NCBI RefSeq assembly: GCF_021404405.1
Contig: NZ_JABFTV010000013.1
Span: forward strand, 1-64,000
Direction of reading: 5' to 3'
From: Billgrantia aerodenitrificans
Lineage (GTDB): Bacteria > Pseudomonadota > Gammaproteobacteria > Pseudomonadales > Halomonadaceae
Length of the DNA stretch: 64,000 nt
The position numbers were made by a program, and so were the translations under genes. Of the stretch, positions 8,127-16,454 are shown piece by piece. The notes under the pieces are model-generated. The model had not been told where the DNA came from, did not search any database, and saw only the letters and a list, made by a program, of their open reading frames with translations. How positions within the stretch are numbered: the first letter of the stretch is position 1; each line of letters begins with the position of its first letter.

Positions 8127-8738
8127 TTACTTGGCGCTCTCACTATGGTGCACTCCTTCATGTTGCAGTGCTTCGAGCACTCTCCGGCCCCGCGGAGAGA
8201 GCCGATAGCCCGTGCCCAGGCTCTCTGTCAGGCCCAGATTCTTGAGCTTGCGCACGTTGAGCTTGAAGGCTTCCTTCTCCAGATCCATCATCTCGCACAG
8301 CTCCCCTGCGCGGACGCCGGGACGGTTCCCTATCACTTCCAGCGTCTTTCGGGTCCACGGCCCATGTGCGGCTCGCTCATCCAGCCGCCGCAAACGCTCG
8401 TGCAAGCCCCGGATTTCCTCACCCGTCAGCTCCGTCGATTCGCGAAGGGCTATCCGAGGATCGGGGCGTAACTCGCCCAGCTCGATTTTGTAGAGCTCGC
8501 CTTCACTACGCCGGGAGAGTTCGCGCAGCAGCGACTCGCGGGATTCATAGCCAGCCTGCACCGCATCCTGCTCAGAGATCTCCTCGAGCGCGACCTGGGT
8601 CACCGACACGATGGGCAGCTCGCCCACAGCGGTGAGTAGCGTACCTCCTGACTTTACGGTGGGCCGTCGCCAGCGTCGGAAGGCCAGCGTCACACGGCCA
8701 TCACGGATCTTTTCGAGAAACGCCTTCTTGAACAACAC
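8127..8738 (-). CDS. ASCH/PUA-like domain protein with C-terminal winged helix
   Basis: 203 residues. The N-terminal half (LFKKAFLEKIRDGRVTLAFR, then conserved small strands to about residue 70) resembles the ASCH fold, a PUA-related nucleic-acid-binding domain. The C-terminal half contains GVRAGELCEMMDLEKEAFK and KLKNLGLTESLGTGYRLSP, a winged-helix pattern. The combination suggests a nucleic-acid-binding regulator. It lies 50 bases downstream of the SDR gene in the same direction and may be the last member of that run. ASCH assignment is by pattern only; the winged helix is clearer. Confidence 0.6.
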   Translation of the reverse strand: MLFKKAFLEKIRDGRVTLAFRRWRRPTVKSGGTLLTAVGELPIVSVTQVALEEISEQDAVQAGYESRESLLRELSRRSEGELYKIELGELRPDPRIALRESTELTGEEIRGLHERLRRLDERAAHGPWTRKTLEVIGNRPGVRAGELCEMMDLEKEAFKLNVRKLKNLGLTESLGTGYRLSPRGRRVLEALQHEGVHHSESAK

Positions 8739-8788
8739 GGCTATTGCCCCCTTTCCGGCCTGAGACTCCGCACCGCTATCTTGCGCCG

Positions 8789-9535
8789 CTATCTTCCGCC
8801 GGTTACGTCCAACAGCGTGCCGGTGGAGTACGAGGCTTCATCGGAGAGCAACCATAGGATGGCGCGGGCCACTTCTTCCGGCTGCCCGCCGCGCTGCATG
8901 GGCACGCCCGCCTTTACCCGCTCGACCCTGCCGGGCTCGCCGCCGCTGGCATGGATCTCGGTGTAGATCACCCCAGGGCGCACGGCGTTGACCCGAATGC
9001 CCTCACCCGCCACCTCCTTGGCCAGGCCGATGGTAAAGCTGTCGATGGCGCCTTTGGCAGCGGCGTAGTCGACGTACTCATCCGGCGCGCCGAGCCGCGA
9101 GGCGATGGAGGAAACATTGACGATCGCCCCACCCTGCCCGCCGTGCCGGGTCGACATGCGCCGTACGGCCTCCCGGGCGCAGAGAAAGCTGCCGACCACG
9201 TTGGTAGTCAGTACCCGGCTCAGGCGCGCGGCGTCCATCTCCTCGACCCGCATCTGCCTTTCCAGAATGCCGGCGTTGTTGACCAGCGCCGTGACCGGGC
9301 CGAGCTTCTCGTCGACTTCGGCAAACAGGCGCATCACGTCGGGCTCGTGGCCGACATCGCCCGCTATGGCAATTGCCTCGCCGCCGGCTTGGGCAATCTC
9401 CTCGACCACGGCCAGCGCCGCCGCCTCGTTGTGACGGTAGTTGATGCACACGGCGTAGCCGCCAGCAGCAGCCAGGCGGGCGGTGGCCGCACCGATGCCC
9501 CGGCTGCCGCCGGTAACCACCAGGACCTTTTTCAA
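8789..9535 (-). CDS. SDR family NAD(P)-dependent oxidoreductase (YgfF-like)
   Basis: 248 residues, classical SDR length. The cofactor motif VTGGSRGIG is at 7-15, NNAG at about 87-90, the catalytic Ser in IVNVSSIAS and YVDYAAAKG (Tyr-x3-Lys) at about 153-161, and PGVIYTEIHA after it. The overall sequence resembles E. coli YgfF, a sugar-dehydrogenase-like SDR of unknown substrate. The start overlaps the stop of the preceding RibD-like gene by 4 bases, so the two are translationally coupled. Confidence 0.88.
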   Translation of the reverse strand: MKKVLVVTGGSRGIGAATARLAAAGGYAVCINYRHNEAAALAVVEEIAQAGGEAIAIAGDVGHEPDVMRLFAEVDEKLGPVTALVNNAGILERQMRVEEMDAARLSRVLTTNVVGSFLCAREAVRRMSTRHGGQGGAIVNVSSIASRLGAPDEYVDYAAAKGAIDSFTIGLAKEVAGEGIRVNAVRPGVIYTEIHASGGEPGRVERVKAGVPMQRGGQPEEVARAILWLLSDEASYSTGTLLDVTGGR

Positions 9536-10098
9536 TGCGACTCCTCCTTTGCCACCACCCCATACCGCAACTCGACCATACCGGCACCCATCTGGCGTAC
9601 CGATTCGAGGCGCAGGGTTGGGCTCAGCACGCGACGTGGAAAGAGCGGCTTACCCTTGCCCAGGGTAACGGAACCAATCTGGACGATGAGCTCATCGAGC
9701 AGACCGGCATCGTGAAACTGCCCCGCCAAGTCGCCACCACCGACGATCCAGAGATTTTTTCCTCCCGCGGCTGCACGCATCTCTTCATGGATAGGCCCCA
9801 CCTCCCCCTGCACGAAACGGACGTCCGCTCCTTCGGGAATCGCCAGGTTACGATGGGTGAACACCCAGGTCGGCTGGGTGTAGGGCCATGGCGAGCCGGT
9901 TTCGGCCGCCACGGTATCGGCATTGCGCAGGATCCACTCATAGGTGGAAGCCCCCATGGCCAGCGCGCCTACTTCGGCAATGAATGCCGGATAGCTGGAG
10001 TCGCTCAGGTCGCCCAGAGTGAACAACCACTCCAGGGAATCGTCTTCCGTGGCAATGAAGCCATCGAGACTGGCTGCGGTGTAGTACTGGGTTTTCAT
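9532..10098 (-). CDS. Dihydrofolate reductase-fold protein (RibD C-terminal family)
   Basis: 188 residues. The family opening TAASLDGFIATEDDSLEWL is at 7-25, GASTYEWIL in the middle, and LWIVGGGDLAGQFHDAGLLD with the NADPH-binding glycines at about 128-147. These proteins are NADPH-dependent reductases related to RibD and DfrA; most have unknown substrates. It starts 2 bases after the GNAT gene stop and overlaps the SDR gene by 4 bases, forming a tight three-gene unit of small-molecule modification enzymes. Confidence 0.87.
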   Translation of the reverse strand: MKTQYYTAASLDGFIATEDDSLEWLFTLGDLSDSSYPAFIAEVGALAMGASTYEWILRNADTVAAETGSPWPYTQPTWVFTHRNLAIPEGADVRFVQGEVGPIHEEMRAAAGGKNLWIVGGGDLAGQFHDAGLLDELIVQIGSVTLGKGKPLFPRRVLSPTLRLESVRQMGAGMVELRYGVVAKEESH

Positions 10099-10100
10099 GA

Positions 10101-10613
10101 TTATCCATCTGCAAGAAAAGCTTCATGGAAGGTAACGCTACCCTGCGGAACATGATCGCCGAAGGGCAAAGCGAAGAAATACTCCGGTGGCACTCCCTCG
10201 TAGATGAGTCCAGGTACATTACGAAACCCGAACTTGACGTAATACTCAGGGTGGCCGACGAGACAGCAGCCTTGGGCGCCCATGGCTTGCAACCGAGCCA
10301 AGCCCTCTTCGATCAGCGCCTTGCCGATACCCTGCCGCTGGTATTCCGGCAGTACGGAAACCGGCCCCAAGCCATACCAGCCCGTGGTGTCATCCGAAAC
10401 GCTTACCGGCGAGAAAGCGATATGGCCCACCACCCGACCTTCCCTCTCCGCCACTAGCGATACTGCCAAGGCGCCAGCGGCGCGCAATTCGGCGACGATG
10501 AACTGCTCGGTATAGCTACTGTGTTCCATTTCTCGAAAAGCCGCGACGGTTACGTCGTGTATGGCATCGATATCGGCAGCGGTTTCTTCACGTATGGCGA
10601 TGTTTGCTTCCAT
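10101..10613 (-). CDS. GNAT family N-acetyltransferase (YhbS-like)
   Basis: 170 residues. N-terminal IREETAADIDAIHDVTVAAF, then the acetyl-CoA-binding segment VLPEYQRQGIGKALIEEG at about 90-107 (R/Q-x-x-G-x-G/A), and GHPEYYVKFGFRNVPG typical of YhbS proteins. It transfers an acetyl group from acetyl-CoA to an unknown amine. Co-oriented and nearly contiguous with the RibD-like and SDR genes downstream. Confidence 0.88.
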   Translation of the reverse strand: MEANIAIREETAADIDAIHDVTVAAFREMEHSSYTEQFIVAELRAAGALAVSLVAEREGRVVGHIAFSPVSVSDDTTGWYGLGPVSVLPEYQRQGIGKALIEEGLARLQAMGAQGCCLVGHPEYYVKFGFRNVPGLIYEGVPPEYFFALPFGDHVPQGSVTFHEAFLADG

Positions 10614-10658
10614 TTAGTTGTCTCATGGCTAGGTGTCCCATGGCGGCCGATGGCCAAT

Positions 10659-11042
10659 TTAGCTACGGTCGACGATTCTGACGATCCGCTCCCCGCCGAA
10701 CGTGAACTCGGTGGTGCCATTCAGTTCGAGCAGGCTACCCGCCTTCGGCCCGCCGGGAATGTCCTGCGCCAGGCGGCCGTGGTAATCGATCTCAGCCGTG
10801 GCGACGTCCTGACTGAACACCAGAGAGGTCACACGCTGAAAGCGCTCGGTGAAGAGCCCCTTGGCCCGCTGCGCGAGCAGACGAAACTCCTCGATGCCGC
10901 TTGCCGAGGCGGTCAGCTCCCCGCCCGAGTAGTTTTCGAACTCGACGTTCGGTGACAGGACGGCCAGCATACCTTCGATATCGAAGTCATTGTAGGCAGC
11001 GACGTACTGCTCGATCAGCTCGCGTTGCTTCGCTTCGTCCAT
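10659..11042 (-). CDS. NTF2-like (SnoaL-type) family protein
   Basis: 127 residues. YVAAYNDFDIEGMLAVLSPN near the N-terminus and the closing strands ELNGTTEFTFGGERIVRIVD fit the cone-shaped NTF2/SnoaL fold, used by small isomerases, hydrolases and ligand-binding proteins. No diagnostic catalytic set can be assigned. It sits between the glyoxalase and GNAT genes with gaps of about 40-45 bases, so co-transcription is likely. Confidence 0.75.
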   Translation of the reverse strand: MDEAKQRELIEQYVAAYNDFDIEGMLAVLSPNVEFENYSGGELTASASGIEEFRLLAQRAKGLFTERFQRVTSLVFSQDVATAEIDYHGRLAQDIPGGPKAGSLLELNGTTEFTFGGERIVRIVDRS

Positions 11043-11083
11043 GAAAGCTCTCCTGTCAGGTCCTGGCGGGGAAAATTCTCAGT

Positions 11084-11452
11084 TCAGGTGCTGATTGCAT
11101 TAGTGAAGATTAGCCGGTTGCCGAACGGATCGGCCAGCGTCATGTCCTGACTGCCCCAAGGCATCGCTTCTATGTTCGGCTTGGCAAACCCATAGCCAGC
11201 GGCATTGAGCTGCTGATGGAACGCCTCGAGCTCATCGGTCTCGATCCGTAGTGCAGCGCCCGGGCTGCAATCGCCGTGATGCTCGGAGAGATGCAGCACG
11301 CAGCCATCCTTGGAAATCTGCATGTACAGCGGCATGCCTTCCGCGAAGCGGTGCTCCCAATCCACCGTGAAGCCGAGAAATTCAATGTAGAACTCCTTGG
11401 CCTTGGCTTCGTCGAAAATGCGCAGTATTGGCGTCGTCTTGCCGAAGCTCAT
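11084..11452 (-). CDS. Glyoxalase/bleomycin resistance superfamily protein
   Basis: 122 residues, one VOC fold. TPILRIFDEAKAKEFYIEFL is the usual opening strand and helix. CVLHLSEHHGD follows in the middle, and MTLADPFGNRLIFTN closes the protein. Length and pattern match stand-alone bleomycin-binding-like proteins, which either bind a toxic ligand or act as metal-dependent enzymes. The resistance role is not established here. Part of the leftward gene run. Confidence 0.83.
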   Translation of the reverse strand: MSFGKTTPILRIFDEAKAKEFYIEFLGFTVDWEHRFAEGMPLYMQISKDGCVLHLSEHHGDCSPGAALRIETDELEAFHQQLNAAGYGFAKPNIEAMPWGSQDMTLADPFGNRLIFTNAIST

Positions 11453-11542
11453 GCTGTGAATCTCCTTTTGGGTCGAAAGTAGCTCGCAAGGTTGTACGAT
11501 ATACCGCGAATCGAGGTTTACCGCTAAGGCTTCAGCAGACTG

Positions 11543-12121
11543 TCAGCTACCTAATAGCCACCCCAGCACCATCAGGATAAACACGACCGGATAGCCCACG
11601 ATGGCAGGGGTCATGGTGAGCACCATGCCCAGCGCGCGCCCTTCCACGCCTCGCCGGTAGCCACGCAGAAACAGCACGCGGCCGACAACGAAGAACGTCA
11701 CGCTGACGGGAATGAGCGAGAGCCACGCCCCTGCCACCAGGCTGGCGTAGGCAACATAGAACCCCACCGCCAATATCGCTTGCTCCAGGGTGTTCTGCAG
11801 AAACGCCACATAGATGGTTAGTTTCTCGCTCGGTGGCCCGGAGGCCGAGCCGCCGATGTCCTCAGGCGAGAACCTGCGGGTAGTGGAAACCAGGCCGACG
11901 GCTACCAGTACGCAGAACAGCACCACGGCGCCGGCACGCGCGGCAAAGGCCAGACGCTCCCCGAGCTCGACGGGAAAAGCGATGAACGCAGGCAAGAGCC
12001 AGTAGGCTGCGCCCACCGCCATGCCGAAAAGCACGAAGCCGAGCGTGCCCGCAGAACGGATCTTGCGTTCGGCACGCTGCATGTCGATCTGGTCCGGGGG
12101 TGTTTTGTAGCCTTGGCTCAT
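11543..12121 (-). CDS. MAPEG family membrane protein
   Basis: 192 residues with four hydrophobic segments (about 25-50, 62-82, 113-140 and 160-190). FLQNTLEQAILAVGFYVAYA contains the NTLEQ motif typical of MAPEG proteins (membrane-associated proteins in eicosanoid and glutathione metabolism). Bacterial members include membrane glutathione transferases; the substrate here is unknown. Starts 47 bases after the DJ-1 lipoprotein stop, in the same direction. Confidence 0.8.
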   Translation of the reverse strand: MSQGYKTPPDQIDMQRAERKIRSAGTLGFVLFGMAVGAAYWLLPAFIAFPVELGERLAFAARAGAVVLFCVLVAVGLVSTTRRFSPEDIGGSASGPPSEKLTIYVAFLQNTLEQAILAVGFYVAYASLVAGAWLSLIPVSVTFFVVGRVLFLRGYRRGVEGRALGMVLTMTPAIVGYPVVFILMVLGWLLGS

Positions 12122-12168
12122 GCCGCTCTCCTCCTGAATAAAAGCGTAGAACGCCTCAAGCGACAGGC

Positions 12169-13272
12169 TTACCAGACATACTCGAGCTGTGCAGCCACCG
12201 TGGTGGCCGTGCGCATACCATAGCGCCGCTGGATGTCCGCCAGGGCCTGTTCGAGCGCAGCGGCCGGCGGTTCAGTGAGCGGTTCCAACAACTCGGCACC
12301 GGCATGGCCGGGCACCGCCTCGACAAGCAGACCTCGCTTGGTGCGTATGAGCGTCTCGTTGTCATGGGTTGCTGCGAAAGAGGCGCGAAGGGTGCGCGAC
12401 CAGGCGTCGGCCGTCAGCGCCAGAGCGATTTCATCGATTCCGTCATCGACCGGGAGCTCCAGACGCTCACGATTCCAGAAAGCCACCCAGTTGTACGCCA
12501 TGTTCAGGAGCAGTCCCGCGCTCATACCGAAAGCGGAAGAATCATGACTCGCACCTGTATCGGACACGCCCAGCGTCAGGGCAAGACGTTCGGCCTCGGG
12601 CGTTCCCGCCACCGCTTCGACCAGCGCCAGAGAAACGGGCAAGGAAGCCGACACACCTGTGGTGGTGACCCTCTGGCCATCGACCACATAACGACGGTCA
12701 CGTACCCAGGTCGTATTCCGATAGCGGCGGTCGAGCTTGCCCAGTGAAAACCAGTGTCCGGTCGCTACCTTGTCCTGCAAGAGGCCGGCGTGGGCCAGCG
12801 TCAGCACCCCATCGCAGATTCCCACTAACAGAGCCCCGGATTGCGCCTGCTGCTGCAGCCATCGAACCGCCCTCGGGTCATCGTGATGATGCAGCGCCGG
12901 CACGATGACGATGTCGGCTCCTTCGGGCCGCTGGGCGTCGAATTCCGCCATCGTTTGATCCGCCCATACTTTGAGAGCGGGATGGAGTTCTACGGCACCC
13001 GGCCGGGTGGAGACCGTGACCACCTCCATGTGGCCTGACTCCCTGAGCACACCGAAGGGAACGATGAAGTCTGTCGTCTCGGTACCTTCGTTGGCTGCCA
13101 TGACCGCCACGACATGCCGCTCGCGCCCGTTCTTGGGCGGAGCCAGTTCGAGCGCTTCATGATGCGGTGAGGTGAGTGGCGAGGTGCGCTCTGCGCTACA
13201 CCCGCCTGCGAAGACTGTCGCCAGCACCAGCAAGGCTGTGCCCAGCGACCGAGAAGCGGCTGAATTACGCAT
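12169..13272 (-). CDS. DJ-1/PfpI family lipoprotein
   Basis: 367 residues. A hydrophobic N-terminus ends in AGGC with Cys25 as the probable lipidation site, so the protein is likely membrane-anchored on the periplasmic side. A DJ-1/PfpI (class I glutamine amidotransferase-like) domain covers about 50-220; VGICDGVLTLAHAGLL holds the nucleophile-elbow Cys. A C-terminal extension of about 130 residues has no recognised domain. Exported DJ-1 proteins are unusual. It is divergent, 58 bases away, from a GlxA-type regulator that also carries a DJ-1 domain, so the two may respond to related compounds. Confidence 0.8.
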   Translation of the reverse strand: MRNSAASRSLGTALLVLATVFAGGCSAERTSPLTSPHHEALELAPPKNGRERHVVAVMAANEGTETTDFIVPFGVLRESGHMEVVTVSTRPGAVELHPALKVWADQTMAEFDAQRPEGADIVIVPALHHHDDPRAVRWLQQQAQSGALLVGICDGVLTLAHAGLLQDKVATGHWFSLGKLDRRYRNTTWVRDRRYVVDGQRVTTTGVSASLPVSLALVEAVAGTPEAERLALTLGVSDTGASHDSSAFGMSAGLLLNMAYNWVAFWNRERLELPVDDGIDEIALALTADAWSRTLRASFAATHDNETLIRTKRGLLVEAVPGHAGAELLEPLTEPPAAALEQALADIQRRYGMRTATTVAAQLEYVW

Positions 13273-13330
13273 GTTCGTGTCTCCAATGAAGAACTCCGCT
13301 CATGCTCTGCCATGCCGGCAACTGGCGTAA

Positions 13331-14368
13331 ATGACAAAGATATCGCAAAATCAGCCAATGCAGACTCCATCCCCGACGCTTCGCACCATCGTCATCCTGG
13401 GCTTCGACGGCATTCAGGCCCTCGATCTCGTTGGCCCCATGGAAGTTTTTTCCAAGGCCAACACCTATTGCCCTGCCGGATCGCCCGCCTACCGGGTGCT
13501 GCTGGCATCACCGCGAGGCGGAGATATCGTTTCCAACGCAGGATTGCGCATCGCCGGAACCGAGCCCTTGTCGGCACTGCCGAACTCTGTGGATACGCTG
13601 ATCGTTGCCGGCGGTGACGAGGCGGGACTGCGCAAGGTTGCAGCAGAGGGTGAACTGCTCGACTGGCTGCAGCAGCGAGCCGATTCGTTTCGCCGGCTGG
13701 CCAGCGTTTGTACCGGCGCTTTCGTCCTTGCAGCGGCCGGATTGCTGAAGGGCCGGCGGGCGGCAACGCATTGGTCGGCATGCGATACGCTGCAAGCGAT
13801 GTGGCCAGATATCGAAGTGGACCGAGACGCCATCTACACAGCCGAACCGCCCTTCTATACCTCTGCCGGCGTGACCACGGGGCTGGACCTCTGCCTGGCC
13901 CTGGTCGAGGATGATTGCGGCGCCCAGGTAGCACTGAACGTGGCGCGCGATCTCGTACTGTTCATGCGCCGCCCGGGTACGCAGGCCCAGTTCAGCGTGG
14001 CATTGCGAGCACAGGGCGCCGCCAGCTCACGCCTGGCTCCACTCGTTGCACAGATCATCGACGATCCTAGAGGCGACCTCAGCGTGCCCGCCATGTCGGC
14101 ACGGGTCGGCATGAGCGAACGTACCTTCGTGCGCAGATTTCGTGCCGAGCTCGGGGAAACCCCCGCTCAATTCGTCAAGCAGGTGCGTGTGGAGCGTGCC
14201 AAGACGCTGCTCGAGACGACCCGCTGGCCCTTGGCTCGCATTGCCGACCGGTCGGGATTTTCCGGCCTGGATGCCCTGCATCGCACCTTCCTCAAGCAGG
14301 TCGGAGTGACGCCGGCAGCGTATCGTAGCTACTTTGGAGTACGCACCAACGAGTCCGATGACAAGTGA
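13331..14368 (+). CDS. GlxA-type transcriptional regulator (DJ-1/PfpI domain + AraC HTH)
   Basis: 345 residues if the first ATG is used; ATG at 13358 is an alternative and neither has a clear ribosome-binding site. The N-terminal DJ-1/PfpI domain (about 15-190) contains VILGFDGIQALDLVGPMEVF and the elbow LASVCTGAFVLAAAGLLKG. The C-terminal AraC HTH (about 235-335) includes VGMSERTFVRRFRAELGETP and a closing GVTPAAYR. GlxA-type proteins include regulators of carnitine, glycine betaine and arginine metabolism. It probably controls the divergent DJ-1 lipoprotein gene. Confidence 0.9.
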   Translation: MTKISQNQPMQTPSPTLRTIVILGFDGIQALDLVGPMEVFSKANTYCPAGSPAYRVLLASPRGGDIVSNAGLRIAGTEPLSALPNSVDTLIVAGGDEAGLRKVAAEGELLDWLQQRADSFRRLASVCTGAFVLAAAGLLKGRRAATHWSACDTLQAMWPDIEVDRDAIYTAEPPFYTSAGVTTGLDLCLALVEDDCGAQVALNVARDLVLFMRRPGTQAQFSVALRAQGAASSRLAPLVAQIIDDPRGDLSVPAMSARVGMSERTFVRRFRAELGETPAQFVKQVRVERAKTLLETTRWPLARIADRSGFSGLDALHRTFLKQVGVTPAAYRSYFGVRTNESDDK

Positions 14369-14443
14369 GGTCTACTAAGCCGTACTACGAGGCAAGCTGC
14401 GTATTGGCACGCAGCGCCTTAATCCTAAGAAAGGAATAGCAAG

Positions 14444-14869
14444 ATGCCGTCAGCGGATGATTCGAATGTGCCGGCTCCCTCGAACCGCCGCCTGCGCCTG
14501 GTGTACGACGGCGAGTGCCCGATGTGCCGGCGTTACGTACGCTGGCAGCGCATTCGCCATGACGTCGGCGAACTCGAACTGATCGATGCCAGGCAAGACA
14601 GTGAGGCGCGCCGCGAACTCACCGCCATGGGCTTCGACCTGGACGAAGGTTTTGCCCTGCAGATAGGCGAACGCTGGTATCACGGCAGCGAAGCTCTGCA
14701 CCGCCTTACGCTGCTCGGGACCCGCAGCGGCCTTTTCAATCGCCTGATGTACCGGCTGTTTGCCAGCCCCGAGCGCACGGCACGGCTCTATCCTCTGTTC
14801 AGAGCGTGCCGCACCGGCCTGCTGAAGGTGCTGAGAAAAGGCCGCATCGACAACCTGGGGCGAAAGTGA
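14444..14869 (+). CDS. DCC family thiol-disulfide oxidoreductase (DUF393)
   Basis: 141 residues. LVYDGECPMCRRYVRW at about 20-35 contains the DxxCxxC motif that names the DCC family. IDARQDSEARRELTAMG and GERWYHGSEALHRL are also family-typical. Predicted cytoplasmic, thioredoxin-like redox protein; physiological partner unknown. Ribosome-binding site AAGGA lies upstream. The next gene is convergent, 19 bases away. Confidence 0.88.
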   Translation: MPSADDSNVPAPSNRRLRLVYDGECPMCRRYVRWQRIRHDVGELELIDARQDSEARRELTAMGFDLDEGFALQIGERWYHGSEALHRLTLLGTRSGLFNRLMYRLFASPERTARLYPLFRACRTGLLKVLRKGRIDNLGRK

Positions 14870-14888
14870 GCCTGCCTGACCGAAACGC

Positions 14889-15362
14889 TCAAGGCATTTC
14901 CAACCCTCGGCGCTGATGCCACTCGGCGATGCTCTCCTCGGGATAGCCGGCAAAGCACTGGTCGCCTTGCTTCGTCTCGACTTCCACCCAGGCGGCCTTG
15001 CTGTCCAACAGCAGATGGACCCGCTCCGGCGGCACCGGCAGCTCGGTGTCGATGGCCGACGCGAACGGATGTACCAGCTCGGGCCAGTCGGGATCGAAAA
15101 CCCATAGCGCCGAGGCGCACTTCTTGCAGAAGTGGCGCTCGCCGGAGCTCTCATGACCCTCGATCACGGCATGATAAACGCCCTGATGCTCTGTCCCCTC
15201 GACCTGCAACGTGTCGGCGAGCCCGCTCAGGTTGATGGCGTAGCCGCCCCCGCCAGCGGTCTTGCGACAGATGGAGCAGTAACAGCGCTGATAAGGATAC
15301 GGATGCGGCGATTCGACGCTGAAACGAACCGCACCACAGTGGCAGGAACCTTCGAGCAACAT
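14889..15362 (-). CDS. GFA family zinc protein (glutathione-dependent formaldehyde-activating enzyme/CENP-V fold)
   Basis: 157 residues. Zinc-binding cysteines are visible in GSCHCGAVRF (6-15), RCYCSICRKTAG (about 26-37) and FCKKCASALW (about 78-87), the usual CxC / CxxC / CxxC arrangement of the GFA fold. Founding members were described as glutathione-dependent formaldehyde-activating enzymes, but most homologues have no proven reaction. Confidence 0.9.
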   Translation of the reverse strand: MLLEGSCHCGAVRFSVESPHPYPYQRCYCSICRKTAGGGGYAINLSGLADTLQVEGTEHQGVYHAVIEGHESSGERHFCKKCASALWVFDPDWPELVHPFASAIDTELPVPPERVHLLLDSKAAWVEVETKQGDQCFAGYPEESIAEWHQRRGLEMP

Positions 15363-15399
15363 GTTTTCCTCCTTGGCTGCATGTCGGGTCCACTGGCGT

Positions 15400-16272
15400 T
15401 TACAGGTTCTGGTCTCCGAAGCGAGCCAGATAGTGCCAGACTTTTTTCAACTTCTGAGCATCCATGACTTCCTCGTTAACCGCCCTTCCTATGATTTCTG
15501 GTGTCAGCCAGCCATCGACTGCGATTTCCTGGCCCGCCTTGACTATCTCATGCCCTCGAAAGCCAGGATGCTGGCTCATGGCGTCAGTCGACAATCGAAA
15601 TCCTGCGTGCCACGAGGTTGCAAACGGCAACTCATTGGCCAACTTCTGCACCTCGGTATTCTTGTAACTCGGGTCCAAGACCACCGCCTGGACATCTTCA
15701 TGGATATCAATCACTCCATGAACATGCGCTTCGATATAGTGATCGAGAGGATCTCTTTCATCAGAATCCGCCATTTCAATCAAGTGTCCTACATGGCGTC
15801 CCGCCCCGTAGCCTCTGGGGCCAAAAAAGCTTTCCGGGTAACAGAATGTCACCCTATCCAGTAATGTCGGTCTGAGCTTGAAATACGAGGAGCCGAAGCG
15901 AGGAGAGCCTCCAGAAGCAAGCTTCTTGTAGTTCAAAGCGCCATATTTCGGACGAGCGGAAGGCTCACAGCTATCGTAAGCGCCTTTGAATGCACAGCTT
16001 TCCCATATCCACCGCGCACCACCAGGAAAAGCAGTGAGACCTCCATTACTGGTGCGTGTTTCGAACTGAGATTTCAGCACACCATCAAGGTTAATCGCTG
16101 CCAGCAAAGGCATGCCTGTTGACGTCAAACGATCAGGATGGAAGTTGATCGTCACTTCCAAGGTATCAGCCACGACTCTTCCGCAGCCGTTTTTCCTAAA
16201 GAAATCAATACACTTTGATTGGGGCTCGCTCAGAGCACCAAGGGTGTTGTTGGTATCCATTTCATCAGCCAT
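15400..16272 (-). CDS. DUF3626 domain protein, low-GC and probably acquired
   Basis: About 290 residues from the ATG at 16272, which has AAGG 7 bases upstream; an ATG at 16347 would add 25 residues but has no visible ribosome-binding site. Family-typical segments are VTINFHPDRL, QFETRTSNGGLTAFPGGARW, RPKYGALN, PRFGSSYFKL and DHYIEAHVHGVIDI. Function of DUF3626 is unknown; the conserved His and acidic residues hint at a metal-dependent or ADP-ribosyl-type enzyme, but this is a guess. Two sampled 60-base stretches (15901, 16081) are 52% and 50% GC, against 67% at 16501, suggesting recent transfer. Confidence 0.8.
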   Translation of the reverse strand: MADEMDTNNTLGALSEPQSKCIDFFRKNGCGRVVADTLEVTINFHPDRLTSTGMPLLAAINLDGVLKSQFETRTSNGGLTAFPGGARWIWESCAFKGAYDSCEPSARPKYGALNYKKLASGGSPRFGSSYFKLRPTLLDRVTFCYPESFFGPRGYGAGRHVGHLIEMADSDERDPLDHYIEAHVHGVIDIHEDVQAVVLDPSYKNTEVQKLANELPFATSWHAGFRLSTDAMSQHPGFRGHEIVKAGQEIAVDGWLTPEIIGRAVNEEVMDAQKLKKVWHYLARFGDQNL

Positions 16273-16454
16273 TAGGGAACCTTGAATCCGACAGCCTGCG
16301 ACACCATTGACAGCCGTGCGGAGCGAGGGCAACGCCTCTTTGGTCATTACCGCATGCTATTAGGCTCGCGACGATAGACACGCTACGCTCCTGTATAGCC
16401 TTTTAAACCACCATGGACCCGGTTGCCCACCGGCATCAAGTAAAGGAGAGCCTC

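Noticed and set aside
6954..8471. Rightward open frame of about 505 codons across ycaO and the intergenic region
   Set aside because: Antisense to conserved YcaO coding sequence; no domain and no ribosome-binding site.
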